A stretch of DNA of 36,533 nt, taken from NCBI GenBank assembly GCA_020629695.1, contig JAHDCV010000040.1:1-36533 (forward strand). The letters are read 5' to 3'. The notes under the pieces are model-generated. The model ran no database searches, had not been told where the DNA came from, and was given only the letters and a program-made list of their open reading frames with translations. The position numbers and the translations under genes were made by a program. The DNA comes from Acidimicrobiales bacterium (lineage in GTDB: Bacteria > Actinomycetota > Acidimicrobiia > Acidimicrobiales > SZUA-35). Of this stretch, positions 23,070 through 32,200 are shown in pieces; the first letter of the stretch is position 1; each line of letters opens with the position of its first letter.

Positions 23070-24344
23070 ATGCGCCTCCTGCCCCCGCTGCTCGCTCTGC
23101 TCCTGCTCGCCGCCGCATGTTCGTCCGACGGAGCGCCGGCCTCGTCGGGGCTCGACGTCGAGACCGAGGCGTCGACGACGACCGACGCGGGAGCCGACGA
23201 CGCGACGAGCAGCGTCAATCCGCTGACCGAGGTCGAGACCCCCCACTCGGCGCTGTTCGGCGACCGGAACCACCCCTCGTTCCCGCCCCCGGTCGTGGAC
23301 CCCTCGCTCATCGTGTCGGGAGGGCCGCCGCCCGACGGCATCCCTCCGATCGACGATCCGCAGTTCGTCCCGGTCGCCGAGGCCGACTTCTTCGATGACG
23401 GCGACGAAGCGGTCATCGCCCTGGAGATCGATGGCGAGGCACGGGCGTATCCGATCCGGATCCTCATCTGGCACGAGATCGTGAACGACACCTTCGGCGA
23501 CGTCCCCGTCACGGTCACGTACTGCCCCCTCTGCAACTCGGCCCTGGCCTACGACGGACGGGTCGAGCAGGCCGACGGTTCGTTCGAGACCTTCACCTTC
23601 GGGACCTCGGGATCGCTCTACCAGTCGGCCCTGGTGATGTACGACCGCCAGACGAACTCGTTGTGGGCCCACTTCACCGGCCAGGCCATCGTCGGTCACG
23701 TCGCGGGAACGCGCCTCGATCTGCTTCCCGCTCAGACACTGTCGATCGATCAGTTCGCGGCGCGATACCCCGACGGCCTGGTTCTGACCCAGGACACGGG
23801 GCACGACCGTCCGTACGGATCGAACCCGTACGAGGGCTACGACGAGGAGAACTCCGGACCGATCGGCGGCTTCTTCAACGGTCCGATCGATGAGCGTCTG
23901 GCCTCGAAGGCGAGGATCGTCGGCATCGTCGCCGATGGATCCGGCGGTACCGACGTCGCGGCACCCGCGAGCGCGGCCATCCGGACCGAGACGGTCGAAT
24001 CCGCTGGTGGAGCGCTGGAGGTCCAGGTCGACGGCCGTGCCCTGACCGTCTGGGTCGAGCCGGGACTGGCGTCCGCACTCGAACGATCGGGGGTGGCCGA
24101 CGGGCGCGACGTCGGTGCGACCGGCGTCTTCGTGCCGGTCAGTGGTGAGGGGATCGAGCTGTCGTTCGAGCGGACCGACGACGGGTTCGTCGACGCCGAG
24201 ACCGGATCGATCTGGGACATCACGGGTCGAGCAGTCGCCGGCGAGCTGGCCGGGGACCGACTCGAGCCGATCGTCCACATCGACACCTTCTGGTTCGCCT
24301 GGGCGACCTACCGACCCGACACCGTCCTGCTCGACGGGGAGTGA
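23070..24344 (+). CDS. DUF3179 domain lipoprotein
   Basis: A 424-residue probable lipoprotein. The signal peptide ends LLLAAAC with lipidation Cys17 (Ala rather than Leu at -3, common in GC-rich actinobacteria). A short Thr/Asp-rich linker (33-48) is followed by a DUF3179 domain containing VTVTYCPLCNSALAYDG (Cys152 and Cys155) and FGTSGSLYQSALVMYDR. The paired cysteines could bind metal or form a disulfide. The biochemical role of DUF3179 is unknown to me. The ATG at 23070 starts the signal peptide. It converges on the DUF389 gene with a 16-bp gap in which I see no terminator. Confidence 0.85.
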   Translation: MRLLPPLLALLLLAAACSSDGAPASSGLDVETEASTTTDAGADDATSSVNPLTEVETPHSALFGDRNHPSFPPPVVDPSLIVSGGPPPDGIPPIDDPQFVPVAEADFFDDGDEAVIALEIDGEARAYPIRILIWHEIVNDTFGDVPVTVTYCPLCNSALAYDGRVEQADGSFETFTFGTSGSLYQSALVMYDRQTNSLWAHFTGQAIVGHVAGTRLDLLPAQTLSIDQFAARYPDGLVLTQDTGHDRPYGSNPYEGYDEENSGPIGGFFNGPIDERLASKARIVGIVADGSGGTDVAAPASAAIRTETVESAGGALEVQVDGRALTVWVEPGLASALERSGVADGRDVGATGVFVPVSGEGIELSFERTDDGFVDAETGSIWDITGRAVAGELAGDRLEPIVHIDTFWFAWATYRPDTVLLDGE

Positions 24345-24360
24345 TCCCGGGCGGTGACGG

Positions 24361-26091
24361 CTATGGCGACGTGGTCGTCGTGCCCAGTTCGTCGAGCAGC
24401 TCGTCCGGGCCGACCTCGATGGTGGTCGTGGAGCCGGCTGCGTCCGCCGGATCGTCCGGGCCGCCGTCGACGAACGCATTGCCGTCGTCCGGTTCCGGCG
24501 TCGTGGTCGTCGTGAGCCGGAGCCGCTGGGTGAAGTAGATCTCGATGGCGGCGTCCGGCACGAGCCGGAGGATCGCTTCCTCGAGGTCATCCGTGGCCGG
24601 TGCTCGGGGTCCGACGAGTTCGATGACGGCGGTGAGACCGTCGAACTCGACCGCATCGACGCGGATCGGGAGCTCGTCGGTCGATGCCGCCGCGGCCCAG
24701 GTCGAGGCGAGCTCGGTCAACGAGCGGCGCTGCTCGGCGATCGAGTCGATCGTGGTGGTCGTGGTGTCGGCGTCGGCGCCGTCCAAGGCCGTGGTCGTGG
24801 TCGACAGGCGCGTCCGTTGGATCCACTCGGCCGTGATCCCGCCCGTGTACCCGAGCTCGTCGGTGAGGCGCCGACGCAGATCGTCCACGGCCGGCGGTGA
24901 GGTGGCCGCCGACACGACGAGTTGTACCTCGTTGTCCGTGATGTCGGAGATCTCGAGGTCGAACGCGGCCGCCGAGCTGTATCCGTCCAGTGGGTTCAAC
25001 AGCCACGCCTGCACCACTCCCCGGATCGCCGTGTCCCTGGCCTGCGCGTCCTCGAGCGCCGGATCGATGGTGATCTCGACGGGGGTCTCGGTGGCCCCCT
25101 GGGTCTGGATCCATCGAACCCGGGCCTCGGTGCCGGGGCCGACGATGCCTTCGAGCACGCGGTTCAGTTCGTCATCGGGCGGGGGAGCGGTGGGGCCGCT
25201 CGCAACGATGTCGACGTAGCTCGCCCCGTCCTCGACGACCACACGGACGTCCTCGAGCTCGTCGCTCCCCGGCAGCCAGTCGAGGACCGCATTGCGGACC
25301 TCGGTCCGCTGACGACCGTCGGCTGCGGCCGAGACGCTGGCGACGGCCAGGGGGATCGCGATCGCTGCGAACAGGATCGTGACGAGGAGGCCGCCGAGCA
25401 TCAGTCGGCCCTTGGTCTGTGACAGGCGGCGAGGGGGAACGAACCCGGTCACGAGGAAGACGCCGGTCGCCACGGCGATGATGCCGGCCAGGTTGGCGAG
25501 GTACAGCAACAGTGCGCCGTAGGCCAGGTCGGTCCGGCCGGCCTCGAGCGTCAGACCGACGGCGCCGAGCGGCGGCACGAGGGCCACGGCGACCGCGACA
25601 CCCGGCAGCGAGCTCGAGGCGTTCTTCTGGACCGTGGCATAGGCGCCGGCGGCGCCGGCGGCGACGGCGACCATCAGATCGCGGAGGTCGGGGCTCGTGC
25701 GGGACACGATCTCGTTGGACAGCTCGCCGTCGGGGAGGAATCGTCCGAGGACGAAGGCGAGCGCGATCGAACCGACCGTGCCTCCCGCGACGATCAGCGC
25801 CGAACGTCCGAGATGCCGCGTCAGCGACATGGCGAGCGCCGCAGCGATGCCGAGCACCGGGGTCATCAGCGGCGCGACGAGCATGGCGCCGATCACCACC
25901 GCGGCCGAGTTCGCCGACAGTCCCATGACCGCGATCAGCACCGACAGGCCGAGCATGATGCCGAACTGGGTCAGCCAGCGTTCGTCCCGGCGGAGCGCCA
26001 CCGCGTCCATGACGCGGCGGCGCTCCTCGGGTTCGAGTCCCCGTCGGCGGGCCTCGACGATCCGCTCGCTGAGGCCACCGATCTCGTTCAT
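24361..26091 (-). CDS. DUF389 membrane protein with three extracytoplasmic repeat modules
   Basis: A 576-residue protein. Residues 40-252 hold the DUF389 membrane domain, with about six helices and the motifs NSAAVVIGAMLVAPLMTPV and ALVPPLGAVGL. Residues 262-338, 352-434 and 452-531 are three related modules of about 80 residues. Each starts with a helix containing a W, then two strands and a PPxDDL helix, and ends in a WIQ or YFTQ strand. Modules 2 and 3 are followed by runs of Thr. The tail is Asp/Thr-rich. DUF389 function is not established. The ATG at 26091 follows a TAGAGT-N6 element. It lies 50 bp downstream of the giant adhesin on the same strand. Confidence 0.88.
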   Translation of the reverse strand: MNEIGGLSERIVEARRRGLEPEERRRVMDAVALRRDERWLTQFGIMLGLSVLIAVMGLSANSAAVVIGAMLVAPLMTPVLGIAAALAMSLTRHLGRSALIVAGGTVGSIALAFVLGRFLPDGELSNEIVSRTSPDLRDLMVAVAAGAAGAYATVQKNASSSLPGVAVAVALVPPLGAVGLTLEAGRTDLAYGALLLYLANLAGIIAVATGVFLVTGFVPPRRLSQTKGRLMLGGLLVTILFAAIAIPLAVASVSAAADGRQRTEVRNAVLDWLPGSDELEDVRVVVEDGASYVDIVASGPTAPPPDDELNRVLEGIVGPGTEARVRWIQTQGATETPVEITIDPALEDAQARDTAIRGVVQAWLLNPLDGYSSAAAFDLEISDITDNEVQLVVSAATSPPAVDDLRRRLTDELGYTGGITAEWIQRTRLSTTTTALDGADADTTTTTIDSIAEQRRSLTELASTWAAAASTDELPIRVDAVEFDGLTAVIELVGPRAPATDDLEEAILRLVPDAAIEIYFTQRLRLTTTTTPEPDDGNAFVDGGPDDPADAAGSTTTIEVGPDELLDELGTTTTSP

Positions 26092-26097
26092 CTGCTC

Positions 26098-26103
26098 ACT
26101 CTA
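26098..26103 (-). promoter_or_regulatory. Probable -10 box (TAGAGT) of the DUF389 gene
   Basis: On the minus strand TAGAGT is followed by GAGCAG (N6) and the ATG at 26091. It gives the DUF389 gene its own leaderless transcript within the 50-bp gap behind the adhesin gene. Confidence 0.6.
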
Positions 26104-26141
26104 GGAAACCGCGGCGGTCGGCCGGGTGCATGGCCCCCAGG

Positions 26142-26261
26142 TCAGGCGTCGACCTCCGTCGGACGCCGGCGGCGGGCGAGCCCGATGAGGCCGAGTCCGC
26201 CGATCATGAGGATCAAGGCCATCCACATCGCCCGCTGCGTCGAGCTACCGGTGAAGGCCAG
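26142..26261 (-). other. C-terminal LAFTG cell-wall sorting signal (part of the adhesin gene)
   Basis: Encodes the last 39 residues and stop. LAFTG (codons at 26261-26247) is followed by SSTQR, a hydrophobic helix (WMALILMIGGLGLIGLA) and a basic RRRR tail. The LAxTG form is characteristic of class E sortase substrates in high-GC actinobacteria. Confidence 0.9.
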
Positions 26262-29200
26262 CAGATCGGAGGGCACCGCAACGGTCCCGGCGACGGCATC
26301 GCTGTCGTCTGTCAGCGTCGTCTGGAAGGTGGAGCTGCCGATCGTCGCCAGGTTCTCGATCGAGCCACGGGCCGAGGTGGCGACCCTCGCCGTGATCGAG
26401 ACCGTCGTCGACGAATCAGCGGCGAGGTCGCCGTCGAGCACGCACCCGACCGTCTCGCCATCCGTGTTCGTGGTGGCCGAGCACGTCCAACCGTCCCCCT
26501 CGGCCGACACGTAGCTGAGACCGGTTGGCAGCGGATCGTCGAGAACGACGTCGGTGGCGGCCGAGGGCCCGGTGTTGGTGATCACGAACCGGTAGGTCGC
26601 GTTCTCGCCTGCAGTCAGATCGCCGACGAGCTGCTTGTCGAGGGTCAGCTCTGCCAGCGGCACCTCGGTCGGGTCGTCGTCGCTGTTGTTACGGGGGTCT
26701 CGGTCTGCGGTCTCGGTCGACACTGCCGCGGTGTTGGTGACCCCTGGGGCCGCCTCGGCGCCGACGGCGACGAGGAGGTCGATCGTGAATGACGCACTGG
26801 CGTCGAGTGACGCGAGGTCGCAGGTCACGGTCTGGTCGACGGCGACGCAGGTCGCCGGCCCGGTGGCCGACACGAAGGTCAGCCCGGCCGGCAGCTCGTC
26901 GACGACCTGGACGGCCGTGGCGGTCGCCGGGCCGGCGTTGGCCACCTCGAGGACGTAGAGGGCCTCGGAGCCCACGACGAACTCACCCGTGTGCGACTTG
27001 GTGATCGACAGGTCGGCATCGGGTCGGAGCCCGAAGTCGACGTCCAGGTTGGTCTCCCCGGTTCCGATGATGCCGAGCCACGTGCCATCCACGACGAGAT
27101 CGGGATCGCCGGCGATCGCACCGGAGTCCGGGTCGTAGGTGAGGACGTGGTCTGCCGGCACGGTCGCCTCGATGAGGTCGACCCGAACCGGGCCGGCGGG
27201 CAGGCCGTCGACGCCATAGATCCCACCACCCGAGGTGGTTGTGGTCACCACGATGTCGTCGTCGGTCCCGAGCACCCCATCGCCGCCGGCGAGGGTGATC
27301 TGGACGTCGATGCCGTCGATGCCGACCTCGTCGTCGGCCGGGTCCGGGTTGCCCGTGTCGAGCACACCGTCGGCGTCGAGGTCGATCCACACGGTGTCAC
27401 CGATCTCGGCCGAGCCGCGGTACCCGAAGTCGACGTCGTCCCGGTCGGGTGTCGCGGCATCGAGCGTGGCGTCGGCGGTCGAGTCGAGCCCACCGTCGAG
27501 GTCGTAGGTGGCGACCAGGTCGGCCGGCAGGCTCGCCGGGTCGACCGTGGTGCGGTAGTCGCCGTAGGGCAGGTTGGGCACCGACCAGACGCCGTCGGCG
27601 TCGGTCTCGGTCCGGACGAGCACGTCGTCGGCCGTGCCGAAGACACCGTCGACGCCGGCCCACTCCACGATGAGTTCGACGCCGGGGATCCCCGGCTCGG
27701 CGGGTGTGCCGCCGGTGCCGTCGTCGACGGTCTGATCCCCGTCGAGGTCGAGCCAGACGAGGTCGCCGATCGAGCCGACACCGCGGTAGCCGAAGTCGAC
27801 ATCGGTCCGATCGGTGCCGGTCGCGAGCGACACGGTCGAGGTGTGATCGTCGCCGCCGTCGAGGTCGTGGGTCGGCACGACACCGGCCGGGAAGTCCGGA
27901 TCGGCGGTGTCGACCGTGACCTCGAACTGTCCGGCGGGCAGGTTGTCGAACGAGTAGGTCCCGTCGGCCGCCGTCTCGGTCGTGAGGGTCCGGTCGTCGT
28001 CGCCGCCGGGAGCACCGTCGGGGCCGTGCCACACGAGGGTGATGGTGACACCCGGAAGGCCCGGCTCGAGGGTGCCGGTCTCGGCGTCGAACGGTGTGCC
28101 GTCACCGTCGAGGTCCAGCCACAGCTGATCGCCCAGTGAGGCGGTCCCGGCGAAGGAGAAGTCGACGTCCCGCTTGGACTCACCGGCGCCGAGGGTCACC
28201 TCGGCCGTCGGATCGGGTTCGCCGTCAGCGCCACCGGGAGCGGTGTGCTCGACGTCCCACGTCTGATCGACGAGGCCGAGCGGGAAGTCCGGATCGGTCG
28301 TGTCGACCGTCGTCCGGTAGTCACCTGGCGGCAGGTCCTCGAAGAGGTAGAAGCCCGTCGTGGTCGTCGTCTGCGTGGGGAAGGTGACGTCGTCGGCGGT
28401 GCCGAAGACGCCGTCGAAACCGGCCCACGCGAGGTCGACATCGACATCCTGGAGCTCTTGGTCCTGGCCGGCGAACACGCCGTCGTTCGACCGGTCGACG
28501 TCCCAGAACAGCTCGTCGCCGAGTTCGCCTGCGCCGCTGTACGAGAAGTCCGCGTCGACGTACGAGGTGGTCGTCGGGGTCAACACGATGTCGCCTGAGA
28601 TGTGGGCGGTGCCCACGCCGTTGTCGTCGAAGGTCTGGTCCCAGCCGGCCGATCCGCCAGGAAGGGTCGTCGGGTCGATCTCGACTCGATAGGTGCCCAC
28701 CGGCAGATCGCCGAAGGCGTAGTTGCCGCTCGCGTCGGTCACCTGTGCGGTCACGGTGATGTCGTCGCCGCCGCCGGCGACCCCGTCGGGGCCGAAGTAG
28801 TCGTCGGCGGTACCGATGATGCCGTCGTTGCCCGCCGACAGCAGGTTCACGGTGACGCCGGGGATCCCCGGTTCGAGGCCCTTGGTGGTCTCGTCGCCGC
28901 CGGAGGCGTCGACGTCGTACCAGACGGTCGAGCCGAGCGACGCGGTCGACACCGTGATGGTCACGGAGTCGTCGTCGTCTTCGTCGCCGCCGTTGCCGGG
29001 GGTGGAGTCGGGGTCGTACCGGTCGGTGGCGACCACCTCGGCCCGGTTCGTGATGCTGCCGGCGTGATCCAGGATGACCCGGACGACGAGTTCGGCGCTG
29101 GCGCCGTTCGCGAGCGGCGTGGGCAGGGTCCACTCACCGCTTCCGCTGTCGTACGAGCCGTCGGCCGAGACCGTCGACACGTAGATCAGGTCGCCACCGT

Positions 29201-32200
29201 CGAGGATCTCGTCGACGACGGTGTTGATCGCCGCGTCGGGGCCGTCGTTGGTGACGGTGATGCGGTAGTCGACGGTCTGGCCCTGGATGTACGGGCCGGG
29301 GTCGGGCGTGATGATGGCCTTGTCGAGCCGGAGGTCGGCTTCGTAGATGCGGGCGTCGGCGGTGTCGTCGCCACTTGCGTACGGTCCGTCGGCGCTGCCG
29401 GTGGCACCCGTGGCGTCGTCACCGACGGCGGACGCCGTGTTGGTGTGGTCGACGGTGCCACCCACACCCGGAGCGGTCGTGACCGCGGCACCCGGGGTGG
29501 TGTCGAAGCGGATCTCGAATGTGGCGCCTGCGGCGAGGTCGGCGACGTCGGTCCAGTCGAGCTGGAAGCCCGTCGCGGCGGTCCCGGTGATGGTGGGGTC
29601 GGCCAGCGCCACACAGGTCGGCGTGCAGAGCTGGGCCGAGCTGGCCACGTAGCTCCAGTTCACGGGGAGGGTGTCGGTCACGTCGACGTCGAACAGGCCG
29701 GCGCGGGGTGCGGTGTTGCTGACTTCGATGTGCCACTCGAATGCCTGGCCGATGACGGCTTCGTCGAGTTCGGATCCGTCGGCGACGGTCTTGGCGATGG
29801 CCACGACCGGCACGTCGAGGTCGAGCTGGACGACGTCGGCCGTCACCGCTCCGTTGGTGCCGCCGTAGGTCCGCTCGTTCGTCGAGGTGGCGCGGTCGGT
29901 GGAATCGAGGCCGAAGTAGGTCGGCACGTCGGCGGAGTTGTCCACCGAGTCGCTGGCCGACAGGTTGGCCGAGACGTCGAGTTCGGCGGTGTAGGTCACC
30001 GTGATCGAGTCACCGACGGCGAGCGGGCCGGCGAACGACCACGCCATCGCCGGGTCGGCGAGCGTCCACGCATCGCTGATGCTGGCCGCACCGGTGACCG
30101 GGGTGACGTTGATCAGCTCGGGGCCGGGCTGGTCGGTGATGACGATGTCGTGGGCGGGTTCGGTTCCGGTGTTCTGGATCGTCAGCGTGTAGGTGAACGG
30201 TCCGTCGCCGAGCTCGATGTCGCAGGCGTCGTCGTCGGTCGCACCACCGGTGGCGGCGTGGGTGTCGTCACAGCCGGCGAGGGCGCCGGCGCCGAGGTCG
30301 ACGTCCTTGTCGATCGCCAGCTGCGGCTCGGCGATCGTGATGCTCGTCGTGACCGGACCGTTGGTGTAGGCGAAGGTGCCAGGCAGGTCACCCGCACCGG
30401 TCGGGGTGGTGGTCACGGTGTCGACGAGCATCCAGCCGAGTTCGGCGGAGTTCACGAGCGACTCGCCGGCGGCCACGGCGGTACCGTCGGCCGGCAGGCC
30501 CGTCCCGTCATAGGTGGCACCGACGTGGGTCACGTAGTCGATCGTGACCGTGCAGTCACCACCGCTCGCTGCGACGTCACCGAGGAAGAAGGCGACGTCG
30601 GTCGAGCCGTCGGCGTTGGCGGTGGTGAAGGTCAGACCGGTGTCACCGGTGATCGTGCACGCCGACGAACCGACCATGGACGTGGTCGAGTCGAACTCGA
30701 GGCCGTCCGGCACGGTGTCGATGACCGTCATGTCGTAGACCCGGCCGTCCTCGGGCAGGGTCACGTCGACCTGGAAGGTCACGGTCTCACCGATCGTGTA
30801 CGGCCCGGTGTCCGGATCGAGCACCTTGGTGAGCGTGGCGTCGAGGCTGGCGAGCGACGCCACGGTGATGGTCACGGAGTCGTCGTCGTCTTCGTCGCCG
30901 CCGTTGCCGGGGGTGGAGTCGGGGTCGTACCGGTCGGTGGCGACCACCTCGGCCCGGTTCGTGATGCTGCCGGCGTGATCCAGGATGACCCGGACGACGA
31001 GTTCGGCGCTGGCGCCGTTCGCGAGCGGCGTGGGCAGGGTCCACTCACCGCTTCCGCTGTCGTACGAGCCGTCGGCCGAGACCGTCGACACGTAGATCAG
31101 GTCGCCACCGTCGAGGATCTCGTCGACGACGGTGTTGATCGCCGCGTCGGGGCCGTCGTTGGTGACGGTGATGCGGTAGTCGACGGTCTGGCCCTGGATG
31201 TACGGGCCGGGGTCGGGCGTGATGATGGCCTTGTCGAGCCGGAGGTCGGCTTCGTAGATGCGGGCGTCGGCGGTGTCGTCGCCACTTGCGTACGGTCCGT
31301 CGGCGCTGCCGGTGGCACCCGTGGCGTCGTCACCGACGGCGGACGCCGTGTTGGTGTGGTCGACGGTGCCACCCACACCCGGAGCGGTCGTGACCGCGGC
31401 ACCCGGGGTGGTGTCGAAGCGGATCTCGAATGTGGCGCCTGCGGCGAGGTCGGCGACGTCGGTCCAGTCGAGCTGGAAGCCCGTCGCGGCGGTCCCGGTG
31501 ATGGTGGGGTCGGCCAGCGCCACACAGGTCGGCGTGCAGAGCTGGGCCGAGCTGGCCACGTAGCTCCAGTTCACGGGGAGGGTGTCGGTCACGTCGACGT
31601 CGAACAGGCCGGCGCGGGGTGCGGTGTTGCTGACTTCGATGTGCCACTCGAATGCCTGGCCGATGACGGCTTCGTCGAGTTCGGATCCGTCGGCGACGGT
31701 CTTGGCGATGGCCACGACCGGCACGTCGAGGTCGAGCTGGACGACGTCGGCCGTCACCGCTCCGTTGGTGCCGCCGTAGGTCCGCTCGTTCGTCGAGGTG
31801 GCGCGGTCGGTGGAATCGAGGCCGAAGTAGGTCGGCACGTCGGCGGAGTTGTCCACCGAGTCGCTGGCCGACAGGTTGGCCGAGACGTCGAGTTCGGCGG
31901 TGTAGGTCACCGTGATCGAGTCACCGACGGCGAGCGGGCCGGCGAACGACCACGCCATCGCCGGGTCGGCGAGCGTCCACGCATCGCTGATGCTGGCCGC
32001 ACCGGTGACCGGGGTGACGTTGATCAGCTCGGGGCCGGGCTGGTCGGTGATGACGATGTCGTGGGCGGGTTCGGTTCCGGTGTTCTGGATCGTCAGCGTG
32101 TAGGTGAACGGTCCGTCGCCGAGCTCGATGTCGCAGGCGTCGTCGTCGGTCGCACCACCGGTGGCGGCGTGGGTGTCGTCACAGCCGGCGAGGGCGCCGG

